Shown here: in pieces, positions 34,295 through 45,206 of the stretch
Layout: each line of letters starts with the position of its first letter
How positions within the stretch are numbered: position 1 is the first letter of the stretch
Source: Gnetum montanum
Lineage: Eukaryota; Streptophyta; Gnetopsida; Gnetales; Gnetaceae
Length of the DNA stretch: 64,000 nucleotides
Direction of reading: 5' to 3'
Assembly (NCBI GenBank): GCA_015680685.1
Contig: MNCI01029592.1
Span: 27,606-91,605, forward strand
Made by a program: the position numbers and the translations under genes
The notes under the pieces: generated by a model
Databases searched by the model: none
What the model was told of the DNA's origin: nothing
What the model saw: only the letters and a program-made list of their open reading frames with translations

Positions 34295-36266
34295 AATGAG
34301 CAGACTTAATAAATGTTTTTCCTTTTCTTTAATTTTACAATTTTTTGTTTGTTAGTTTTTCATCTTTCAATTTGTTGTTTTATCTTTTTATCTTTTTATG
34401 GGTAATCTCATCTATGAATAAAAAAATCATGTGACTCATCGTTGAGGTGTTGTTCTATGATATCAAGTCTTGGATGGCTAATTATTTGGATAGCGAGCCC
34501 ACCACATCAACCCAACCATTCTATTAATAAGAGGTTCTACTCTGGGCATGATGATATTCTTGTCATCATGAAAACTTAAAAGTAATTTTATGCTTGTTAT
34601 GCCCAGAGTGAAAAATGATGGACTAAGAGAGAATGACTAGAGTGTGACATCAAGGGGACTTGTGGATTCTCTTTGGTGACATCTATAGGAGTTATCATGC
34701 AACTTGGTTGTACTAAGATCCTTGTAGATCTAACGACAGTGGGAGTAAGAGTAATAAAGGCACTTAATGAAGAAACCCAATGTTATTCTAGGGGGTCCCA
34801 CTAGAAAGACATGTACCCATGCCTAAAGGTAGGCGACTTCTTTGGATTATGCATAAAAAAAAAAGAGAAGAGAGAGTGTGCCAAAGAGGCCAAATAAAAA
34901 GAAATGAAAAGATCAAGATAGATGTGCTGCAAAGAAATTCCAAATCACTCCATTGAATGAAACACCAAATGCTCATATGCCTTGCTGTCATGATACTCTT
35001 ATGGTTGTCCATCCTTGGATGAAACAATGTGATGTCACTGATTGGAGGAATGGACTTGGTCTTGATTTTGGAGCAATAGGCTAACAACACATTAATCATT
35101 TCCTACACTCAGGATTCATTGTACCCTAGGTCAGTTACATCATGTCCCAATCTTTGCAACCCTTTCTACAATTTGCCTCATCTTGCTGTTCATGTATTTG
35201 TGACTCATGTCTTGTGTAACATTGAATTCATACCTCATCATGGTGGCATCTACATGTGTGTGTTTTGTGGAATTGGTGTGGATTCCATTTAACCCTTTTA
35301 GTGCCTACGAACATTTTCAAGTGTGGTTATGTAAGGGCATCATAGGTAAGAACCTGCTTTGGGGAAGATCCACTTGTGTAACTTTTGTAATTTACACTTT
35401 TTGCACATCACCACATCATTTTATACTCTCCACGCATTGCATAGCTACAATCATCTTTCCCTCTATCATCATTCTAAATTCCAACATTCCTGGGCACCAC
35501 TACATGTCCTTTTTCCTCATCCTATTCATAAATTGCATTGACAAATCCCACCTCCTTACATTTTTGGTGCCTTTAGGTCTCTTAAATGTTACCCTAGAAC
35601 TTTCAAATTAACCTCAAATCCTTCATTTTTGGCCTTGGAAATTCAAAAATTCATCAATCTTGCCAAGTACCCTATTTTTCATAGGCCATGATATCGGGTA
35701 CTCAATATTGAGTCTGATGCGATATCATGTTTGCACTATCGAGTACATGATATCGTGTCCTAAAAAACTATATATATGGACCCCCCCTGCGCACATCAAT
35801 GTCATTTTGCACTATTCATGCAAGGGGAGTTCAAATTTTCTTCCACAAATTTTCTAGCTTGCGCACCTCTCATTCAAACATCCATAACTTGCTCATTAAC
35901 GCTTCAATTCCCATTCCTAAACATTGAGTGTTTAACTTAGAAGTGGGGGAAGGGTATGCTCCAAGTTGCACATACTTTTTTCAAAATTCATCGTTGCACC
36001 GAAGGATATCATAAATGGTAAATAACCTTAAAAATGTTAAACACATTGCCAAATTTATTTTATCTCTTCACCCACACCATGAGAATTAATTTTTGGAAGC
36101 ACCTAATCAAATTAGGCCCAATATGAAAACTTTTAGGGGACATTTTTATAAAATTTTCTAACTCTAGATCACACTAAACAAGAAACAAGTTCATTAAAGG
36201 CAAAAAGTAAGGTATAAATCAAACTTTGTAAGTAACTTTAATAATAGTTAGTCCCATGTGATTGCA
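34295..36266 (+). other. Family-G copy 2, gag to ORF2 spacer
   Basis: Non-coding in both family-G copies, matching 15568-17286 on the minus strand. It contains the GATATC/TATA module at 35685-35780. It ends in TGATTGCAG directly before ORF2, which looks like a 3' splice site, so the ORF2 leader may contain an intron. Confidence 0.55.
35685..35780 (+). promoter_or_regulatory. Internal promoter-like module upstream of ORF2, copy 2
   Basis: GATATC at 35690-35695, 35721-35726 and 35749-35754, followed by TATATATATGG at 35769-35777. It copies the layout of the LTR U3 array. ORF2 begins about 490 bp downstream, so the module fits a promoter giving ORF2 its own transcript. The same module stands at the matching place in copy 1. 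Confidence 0.55.
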
Positions 36267-39058
36267 GATCGCCCCTAAAAGAGGACAACAAGGAGGACCC
36301 TCTCAAGGTGCATTCAAATGACCAAGGAAAGGTAGAGGCTAGGCATCTCTCAAGGAATGTATGGAACAGGAGCCATAATCATTCAGTATTCATTAGGAAC
36401 TTCCTGTTATTGTATAATTGGGACATGCTAAAGGTGGAGTCAGTAAAGCACCTAAATAGGGACAACATCTTACGTTGTCCCCAAAGTGTGTTCAGGAAAT
36501 TCATGAAAGGTCCACGTCAGCAGCTGTGATAGTGGAACTTAACTTTGGACCTTTCATTGAGTTTGCTCTCGAAGTAGTCAGGGACCAACTTAAAGGATCC
36601 CCACTATGGCCTATTCTCTTTGAAAGTGGTGATTGGTACCTGGGAGAGACATACCAATTTTAGTAGAATAAAGAAGAAGGCACCACCATTGATATTGGTG
36701 GTGTTTCTATGGATTTCTTTTCCAAAGCCATTTTAGAGGTGTTGAATCTTTCAAATATAGGGCCAAAAGTTGCTCACTTGTCCACATGCTTCGATGCTGA
36801 TGCACGAAAAATATGGTTGAAAAGGGTGTATGGAAAAGAAGACAAAGCATATGGAGAGCTGACACTTGAAGAGAGAATCTACTTCAAGATTAGCACATAT
36901 TACATCTTCTCCACAAAAGGGTTGAACAGAATCTCCACATATGCAGCTAGAGGAAGTTCTATCTTGATGGGCAAGGTTAATGCCAACCTATCTCATTTAT
37001 ATCTTACAGAAATTTTGAGGCAGTTCGAAGAACACAAGAAGTGAAGTTTGTATTGCCCTTCCCCTGTATCATTAGGAAGTTATGTTGGCATGTTGGAATT
37101 TTGGGGTACACTAATGATGTCCCCAAAAAGGCCCAAAATGCTTCATTTCTTGAATTACTGAAGCCACTAGCCCCAAGGAAAAGTGTTAGTGAGACATTAG
37201 AGCTTGAACAAGAATAGATGGTGGGGCCCACTACACCTCAAACTGTAGGGCCTAGCCAACTTCCAAGCACAAGGCCTAATCAACAACAAGAAGTGAGGCC
37301 CAACACAGGCCAACAAGATGAACTGCCACCACTGCTACAAGACTATCGATCATCAATGAACCATCTCAAGGCCATCGTTGAAATGGTTAGTTAGGGAAGC
37401 TGTGATGAGACAAATCTCTTTAGGGTCATAGATGATGCCTTACAACCCATGGTCTTAATTGATCACATGCGGGATGAGGTATCAATCCAAATAAGAGGAG
37501 GGGATCACATTGGTCACAACAAATCTAAGGGAACGTTGCATCTTTTCAGGTGCAATTAGAAATTGGTGAAGGTGCCAAAATAGTGGTTATGCAACACCAA
37601 GATGTAGCAGGAGTCGCAGAAGTGGTCACATAACACATAAAAGAATCATTCAATGTTCCTATTGTGCCACTGGTAGATTTTACAGGAGCATGCAATGCTT
37701 AAAATTTGGCTAGTCTCTTGATAACTCCTGTGGAGCATGAGGATGTTCTAGTTCGGTTGGTGTAGACAAGACAAGTGATGACATCCTTATTTGACATCCC
37801 TTAAGATGTCATAGGAACTCAGTTAGACCTCATCTCCACAAAAGGGAAGCTGGTCATGATAGAGATCAAGGTTAAGCATGCAGAGACGGAGTTAGAAAGA
37901 CTCCAAGAAAAGCTCATCACCCTGCAAGCTACATAGCAGGATCCATCTTAATTCATACCTATAGACTAGCTAGAGTCCTTCTAGATAGAGCAACTGAATA
38001 AATTGCTGGCAGAAAATAAAAGAGTGGTGGAGGAAAAAAAAGAAGGCTGATTGAAATGCTTCTAAGGCACAAGCCCAAACATATGCACATGCCAAAGCAC
38101 TCAAGGCCTTACAAGAGGAGAATAAACAACTTGCCGCTGACAATCTTCGATTGACCATCATAGAAAAGTAAAGAAATGTTCTTAAAATTTTTTTTAGCAA
38201 TTACAAGAATAATTAGTCAGGGTCAACCTAGACATGAATTGCTTGGCCAGAGAAAATAGTACCCTCTCAATGGAGGAGGTACGCATGATCTGTCAAAAGA
38301 TGGTAATTGAAATAAGTGTGTTGTAAAACGAGGCCAAGCGACATGAAAAACTCAAGGAGCATTTTAGAGACTAGGTGGGGATGTACAAGCAAGTAATTGA
38401 AAAAGAAATCCATATGGTGAAAGCTCACATTAACACCTTCAGTACTCAACATACTAATGGGTAGGCCATATTGGATACCTATGCATTCATCTACCAAGAA
38501 GAACTTAAAAGCTGGGACCTATAGATACAAGATCTTACAAAATACATGGATTTGGCAAACCTGTGGTATGCCAAATTGGCCATGTTGACAATAGGACACT
38601 CAAGAATAGAATTAGAAAAGTAGGTAGCTACCACCTATGCAAAATATGAAATGAAATTTGCTGAGCACAAGAAGATGCTGCAGAAATTAGAAATGGAAAA
38701 TTTTGAGTTAGAGGTGGGCAAAACTAGCTACTAGGGATAAAAGGATGTCATGACAGATGTGGCTTGATAGCTCATGGATTACCAGGAATACAAGAAAAAA
38801 GCCAAAGCCCATGAAGAGGAACGATGACTATTTGTGGCTTGGTATGTCAAGGCCAATTGGATGTTCCCACAACTGTTGTGTTCATGGGAGGTGTTGACTC
38901 CATTAGATATTGGAGCATTAGCATGGATGGCACAGGATCCCTGAACCAAAGAGGAAAAGCTCCAGGCACTCCTTTAGAGCCATCAATTTCCAAAACCTAC
39001 AGCACAAGATAAGGGGAAGAGACCCATGGAAGAACCACTGCCACCAGGATCCACATGA
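36267..39058 (+). pseudogene. Family-G ORF2, copy 2
   Basis: Plus-strand version of 12767-15567, ending TGA 39056-39058. The ATG is lost (ATC after GATTGCAG). The best open part, 36709-37044, holds the conserved domain: VAHLSTCFDADARKIW, TLEERIYFKISTYYIFS, then LNRISTYAARGSSIL and LTEILRQFEE. A frame change near 37040 is followed by the IRKLC segment, the Pro/Gln linker, and about 550 codons rich in Glu, Lys, Gln and Leu (coiled coil) with many stops. Copy 1 is better kept from the domain through the linker, and copy 2 in the first half of the domain. Its presence in both copies shows ORF2 was in the family before they separated. Confidence 0.6.
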
Positions 39059-39247
39059 GTTTCAACAAAATTTTGTCTTTTTGTAATTCTATGTTTGTGT
39101 CCCAATTTTGTTATGTTCAATTCTCCACTATGGCCTGAATGAATTTCTACTTAGTTAATAATTCCATATCTATCCACAGTGTAATCAATTGAACTTGTTC
39201 TCATTTTCTTTGACTTGAGGATGAGTTTTCATTCAGTTATGGTGGTA

Positions 39248-40177
39248 TGATGAATCATGATTTTCTAGGCTTCGATATTAGATTTGTGGTATCACGTATG
39301 CAATATTGTGGCCTAGATAACAATATTGAATACATGATATCATGATTCCTGTGTAAACCTATAAATACACATTTGGGCACATAGGAAGAGGAGAAGTAAG
39401 TGTAGAAGTAGAGTCTTTTTGTTCATTTTTAGTTCATTTCAATTCTTTCCCCAGTGCATGCCCATAGTGTGATGATTGTAATTATATGAAACGTTTATTC
39501 GAGTGTGACATACTTGGACATGCACATGATTGGTAATAAAGATTGAGATTACTCTATCATTGCAACATTCACTTAGTTTTAATTTTTTAATTGTTATTGT
39601 TATTTATTGTTTTCTTAATTAATATTTCTTTACTACCATTTACTATCTTTGTTATTAAATGTGAAATGAGTACGAATTAATCACAAGTATTTAAGTGTGA
39701 CTACTTGGTATCCTAGTAGCATATCTAGGAGTGCTTAAGTAACTTGTGCTTGGTAATCCCAGAAGTAGTACACGAGGTCCAAGATGTGTACGGATGATTA
39801 AGGCTGGATGCTCATTGCACTTAGGCTAGCTTAGATTGCGCTTCTAATTCNTCAAGATGTGTACGGATGATTAATGATGGATGCTCATTGCACTTAGGCT
39901 AGCTTAGATTGCGCTTCTAATTCCCTATTAGCTTAAAAGAAGGTTATTTTCCATTGTATCTAGGAGTAGCACCAGTTTAGGACCACATCATAAACATGAC
40001 TTTGGACTAAACCATATGTGACAAAGCAAATACTAGTCTAGGTGGGAAGACAACGAACTACGATCAACATGTAACTATCTAGATTCTATAACTAGCTCAT
40101 CTGTGGAGTTCGACTAGATCATGCATGAAAACTTGTATTCGTATGGTTGAGTGTAGGGGGTACCTATCCACTTATCA
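39248..40177 (+). repeat. Family-G element copy 2, 3' LTR
   Basis: 930 bp. It starts TGATGAATCATGATT and ends CTTATCA. Only one GATATC remains (39336-39341), while others have become CAATATTG. TATA is at about 39358-39367. A single N at 39851 is flanked by an approximately 70-base direct duplication (AAGATGTGTACGGATGATTA and following), which explains the extra length relative to the 5' LTR. Confidence 0.88.
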
Positions 40178-40347
40178 TTATTGATGATCTTTTGAAACAA
40201 GAAAATGGATATGATTGTGGAATGTACATAATAATCTTTATGCATCACTTAGTACTCTATAACGAGTTGAATTTCACTTCCAATTATGTTTTAATGTATC
40301 AGAAGACCATGATACAAGAAATTATAAGTTCTCCTAAAACTCATTAA
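40178..40347 (+). pseudogene. C48 (Ulp1-like) cysteine protease domain, right part
   Basis: Continuation of the gene interrupted at 31282. It encodes LLKQENGYDCGMYIIIFMHH, the Gln and catalytic Cys box of Ulp1-type proteases (Q-N--DCG-Y), then about 40 more residues to a stop at 40345-40347. The first five bases repeat the target site. The reading frame relative to the left part is off by one, so there is also a small indel nearby. The His/Asp half is at 31050-31125. Confidence 0.8.
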
Positions 40348-40393
40348 GTTTGGAGAAACTTGTGTTTGCAGAATATGCTAAATGAGAATTGTA

Positions 40394-40530
40394 GTGAACA
40401 TGGTCTAGATGTATTTTTTGATATAACTAAATTTGATTATGTGATGTAACTACAGTGAACATGGTCTAGATGTATTTTTTGATATAACTGAATTTGATTA
40501 TGTGATGTAACTACAGTGAACATGTTCCAA
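40394..40530. repeat. 61-bp tandem repeat, just over two copies
   Basis: A unit starting GTGAACATGGTCTAGATG at 40394 repeats at 40455 with one visible difference, and a third, partial copy starts at 40516. It lies just after the stop of the Ulp1-type gene, in its probable 3' untranslated region. Confidence 0.88.
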
Positions 40531-40559
40531 ATGTATTATATGTTGTAAATGCATCTCTT

Positions 40560-41489
40560 TCATGATTTTGTAAATTATTTTGGTTATAATAATTATATAT
40601 TCCTAGTATTTTATTTATTTATTATTAATTCTACACCAGTTTCAACATTTTCATTCTTTGAGACTTAGTATTTTATGAGATTGTAAAATTTTCCTTTTAA
40701 TTTTAGCCGAGGGGTCAGGCACCAATTATAGATCAATAACACTTAATAATATTCTATCCACAATGCTCAATGGAAGGCTCTTATTAACACCAAATAATAT
40801 TTAATCCTTAATACTCAAAGGAAGCCTATTCATAACACTAAATAATATTCAGTTCATAATGCTACATCCAAACTTGGTTTCCAAGAATTTGACAAATGAA
40901 ATAGCCCACAAAATAAAATTTTTACATTAGTTCATAACTCATGGTTTCTTTGGCTACTCATAGAAGTATAAAATTATAAAAAATGAATGTTAATTTTACA
41001 TTTTTGAATAGCACACTGTAAGAAGAAGTTTATAGTTTATAACCTGAAGGTTTAGTGTGATAACATGCATGTCACAGGGCATTGTACTCCATTCAAGTTG
41101 TGATTCCCATGACCTCGCACCTCTTGGTGATAGATTACAACGACATGCACATTGTAGTACCACACACTATCTCCAATATGTGAGGACATGTGAGTCTCAA
41201 TTTATCACATTGTGATGAGGATGTCTCTATTTTAGGCTATGACTTAAATGTGAATTGCAATTTTATGATTTTTCAGGCTACGAAGCAAATGTGTGACACA
41301 TTGTCTCACACACCACAGTTGCGAAACTATGTGTCTAGCATGGTGTCATATTTTTTACAAAACATGTGATCTGCATGTACTCGCAGCCTCCAATCTATGA
41401 TGACATGAGAGTTGAAGTTTGATGCACTATGTAAAAGTTGGTCTCAACTTCATGTTGTGATGGTAATGTGGTTCGCAGTGGCACATAGT
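40560..41489. other. Spacer, no gene recognised
   Basis: AT-rich DNA. 40740-40870 contains a few near-repeats of CACTTAATAATATTC and AACACTAAATAATATTCA, that is, a short degenerate tandem. From about 41040 there are many CACATGTG-, GTGATGAGG- and TGCATGTCA-like words. No coding seen. Confidence 0.45.
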
Positions 41490-43625
41490 TCCCACCAAAA
41501 GGAAGAGGGTCAACTGGAAGACATTAAGATCTTCCAGTTGTGAAGAATCGTTGGGAGATCATGGCTTCTAGATGACAAAGTCTCAACTAGAAGCATGGTT
41601 TAGGTAAATGACAAGCTAGTGCATCTAGCATACTTCCATAGTTGTAACTGGAAGGCACTAAATCCTTCTAGTAGGAAAAAAGTGCTTATAATTTGATAGT
41701 ACTGAAAGGGATAGGATCATCTAGAAGGTATTAAGACCTTTTAGTTACAAAGAATTGCTAGGAGATCATGGATACTAGATGGAAAAGGGTTAACCAGAAG
41801 CATGGTCTATGTAAACTACAATCAAGTATGTCTAGCACCCTTTCGTAGTTCCAACCGGAAGGCACTGAATGCTTTTGGAAGGAAAAAATTTCTTGTACTT
41901 TGATGCTACTAGAAGGGATAGGATCATCTGAAAGGTAGTTGAACCTTCTAGAAGGATTCAATTGCTTCAAGAATGTGTCTACCAAAAGAAAAAGGGACAT
42001 CCAATTGCATATTCGAGCTAGACTATGGGGTGGTGCAACTAGCACCCTCCCATAGTCCTTGCTAAAAGGTCCTTTTGGTAGACAATAATTGCTTGCAATT
42101 TTTTACTACCGGAAGGCCAAGGATCATCTAGAAGGCAATCAAACCTTCTGGAAGGGTTTAATTACTCCAAGATCATGGCTTCTAGAAGGTAGAGGATCAT
42201 TTGGTGTAGATTCTTGCTAGATTGTGGAGTGGTGCAACCAACACCCTCCAATAGTTCCTACCAGAAGATACTTAATCCAGCTGGAAGGCAAAAATTGCTT
42301 AAAATTTGTTGTGATTAAAAGGTTGAGGATCATCTGGAAGGCTAGAGACCATTCAAAAGGTAGTCAAACCTTTCGATAGAATTCAATTGCTTCAAGATCA
42401 TGGCTTCCAAAAGGTAGAGGGACATCTAGTTGTAGATTCAAGCTAGATTGTAGGGTGGTGCAACTAGCACTCTCTTATAGTCCTTATTAGAAGGCACCCA
42501 ATCCTTCTAGTAGGCAACAATTGCTTGCAATTTGTTATTATCAAAAGGTCGAGGGTCATATGAAATGTAGTCAAACGTTCTAGAAGGGTTCAATTACTCT
42601 AAGATCATAGTTTCTGGAAGGAAAAGAGTCATCTGGTTGTAGATTTGAGCTAAATTATAGAGTGGTCTGACCAGCACCCTCCTGTAGCCCTTACCAAAAG
42701 ACATCCAATCTAGTTGGAAGGAAAAAATTGCTTGGAATTTGTTGTAACTAGAAGGCCAAGGATCATCCAGAAGGTTAGAGACCATCTGAAAGGTAGTCGA
42801 ACCTTCTAGTAGAATTCAATTACTTCAAGTTCATGGATTTTGGAAGGTAGAGGGACATCCAATTGCAGATTCGAGCTAGACTATGGGGTGATGTGAATAG
42901 CATCATCCCATAGTCCTAGTCCCTATAGCATGCAACAATTGCTTGCAATTTGTTGTTATTGGAAGGTCAAGGATCATCCAAAAGATAGTTGAACCTTATG
43001 GAATGGTTCAATTCTCCAAGATCATGGCTTTTGTAAGGTAGAGGATCATTTGGTTGTAAATTAGAGCTAGATTGTAGAGTGGTGTGACTAGCACCCTCCC
43101 ATAGTCTTGACCGAAACACACCTAGTCTCATCAAAAGGTAATAATTACTTGCAATTTGTTGCTACCCGGAAGGCCAAGAATTATATGAAAGGCTGGAAGG
43201 TAGTTGAACCTTTTTGAAGGATTCACTTTCTCCAAGATCATGGCTTCTAGAAGGTAGAGGATCATTCAATTATAGATTTAAGCTATACTACAGGGTGGTG
43301 TGACTATCACCCTATCACAGTTCATACCGAAAGGCCATTGGAGGGCTGAGGGTCATCTAGAAGGCTGGAGATAAACTGAAAGGTAGTTAAACCTTCTAGA
43401 AGGATTCAATTGCTCTAGGATCATGTTTTCTGGAAAGCAAAGGGACATTCAATTGTAGATTCAAGCTAGACTACAGGGTGTGGCAACTAGCATTCTCTTG
43501 TAGTCCTTATTGGAAGACACCCAATCCTTTTGGGAGGTAACAATTGCTTGCAATTTGTTGCTGTTGGAAGGTTGATGGTCATTCAAAAGGCTAGAGGCCA
43601 TTTGGAAGGGAGTTGAACCTTTAAC
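41490..43625. repeat. Diverged satellite-like array, about ten units of about 207 bp
   Basis: A recurring unit contains, in order, AGCACCCTCCCATAGTCCTT, a CAATTGCTTGCAATTTGTT segment, GGAAGGCCAAGGATCATCTA, AACCTTCTAGAAGGATTCAA, CCAAGATCATGGCTTCTAGA and GTAGATTCGAGCTAGA. The AGCACCC anchor occurs at 41627, 41834, 42041, 42241, 42466, 42673, 42899, 43090, 43306 and 43489, giving spacings of 183-226 bases (mean about 207). Units carry several CTTCTAGAAGG dyads and are diverged from each other by many substitutions and small indels. There is no coding. Confidence 0.88.
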
Positions 43626-44301
43626 ATTTCATAACTACTATTCTTAGCATCTAACCACCTTTAAACTAAGATCTATGCAATGATCTATTTTTTTAAGATC
43701 ACATATGCTGAACATAATTTTGGTGATAGTGTTAGTGTGGTGTGCTTAACATTACTCATAAAATAGTAATCATTTACATTTATGGATAATGGTAGAGAAG
43801 AATTTTGTGATGATTTGCGATGCCCCAATATAGTCCTAATTTTGTAGTTGTGGATTAAGCAACATCATAGAAACTCACCTCATGATGATATAAATTGTAA
43901 TTCTGTTGAAAAGGCCAAATAGCTTTAGCTACACATATCTCAAATTTCTTACCTTGCTTGGGGTACTATGAGATTGGTGCAATCTACATGCTCATAGTAA
44001 TGTTTCCACTATTATTTCAAATATAAATTGTGAGGTCATGCGATTTGCATGATTTTGCACTGTTCACTTGTACTGTGAGTGCATGTGTGTTGCAGTGCAT
44101 CACATGGCATCAATTACAAATTGCAAGATGGTATGTGAGTTGAATATCTTTAGCACTATTTCCACCATAGTTTCGAATATCAACTGTGTGGTCATGTAGT
44201 TTGTATGTCCTCATAATGTTAACTTGTACTATGAGCACATGCATGTTGTAGTGCATAAAATAAAAAGTGCAAGGCAAATGCTAGCCACATATTTTCAGCA
44301 C
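43626..44301. other. Spacer, no gene recognised
   Basis: AT-rich. From about 43990 it holds words such as TGCGATTTGCATG, GTGCATGTGTGTTGCAG and CACATGGCAT, the same flavour as 27590-27790 and 41040-41470. No coding seen. Confidence 0.4.
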
Positions 44302-45206
44302 TGTAGTGACCGAAAATATTAGTGGCTAGAACATTGAGAGGTTAACGGGTGAAACAGTTTAACCCTGGATCCATGCAAGGGCCGTGTTGGAGAAAATGGA
44401 CTTGGGGTGTCCTGAATGGTTTGGTTGATTAGACAGGGACTTAATTAGTGTAATATTAACCTTACGTAAATGTTGTGCTTCAGAAAATGATGCTCATAAT
44501 GTAATATGATGATTATTAAATGCAACGGGATGAAGATGATGCAAAATACGATGATAATAAACAGAACCATAAAGCAAACTAGAGTGAGAGAATGCACCAC
44601 TTCAAACTCATGGCTTTGATTCTTTGTCTTGTTTGAAAGATGTATAACAATTTATACAATGTTGGAGGTGCACAGAGGAATCAAGAGTAACTAGAGTCCT
44701 CAAGAGAAAATGCCAACTATGCCTGTCAATGTCGAATGCCAACAAGCCAACTGCTCTTGTTAATGCAAAGATACTGATTCTTTTTCTTTGTTAAAAAGCC
44801 AATTGGAAAAGCCAACCTTTTGAGCATTGTTTTTCGGGGTATTTATAGGGCTAGGAGAAAGCAAGAAATGAGGCTTGGATGCCATGTGTCCTAAACCCCA
44901 CAACGTGCAAACATGATAGTACCATGTAGGTGTGCTATGCTGGTTGCAAACTTTACTACGTTGTAACCATGTTGTTGAAACTGTACATGCTAGAATCCTG
45001 TGTGCTAACAGAAATGGAGTCCCCACCCCAGGGCTATGTCTTCCCTATCCTTATGGACAGGATCAGCGTAGCAACAAATTTTGGGGGGATGGACTAAGGG
45101 GTATGCCAAAGTGAAACAAAGTTGCTGATCACGGCGAGCTTAGTTATTGCCTACAAGCTGCAGAGCTAGCTGAAGATGTCTTGACACCTTTGTCAACTTT
45201 GCATTA
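44302..45206 (-). repeat. Tat element 3' LTR
   Basis: About 905 bp, plus-strand edges TGTAGTGACC at 44302 and TTTGCATTA at 45206. It matches 61475-62390 along its length. A TATA box (minus strand CCCTATAAATACCCC) lies at about 44838-44852. No polypurine tract is visible at 45207. Confidence 0.85.

Larger units (their letters stand above)
31283..40177 (+). mobile_element. Non-autonomous Ty3/gypsy-like element, family G, copy 2
   Basis: Plus-strand sister of 11667-20122. 5' LTR 31283-32125, worn PBS 32126-32143, gag 32260-34294, internal promoter-like module 35685-35780, ORF2 36267-39058, 3' LTR 39248-40177. Flanking 5-mers are CTATT (31278-31282) and TTATT (40178-40182), one mismatch. It interrupts a C48 protease domain. 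Like copy 1 it has no polymerase genes, and gag and ORF2 lie in the same order and spacing, so the missing pol is a family trait and not a private deletion. Confidence 0.88.

Noticed and set aside
44932-45114. 60-codon frame in the LTR
   Set aside because: It lies wholly inside the Tat LTR, and the other LTR does not keep it open in the same form.
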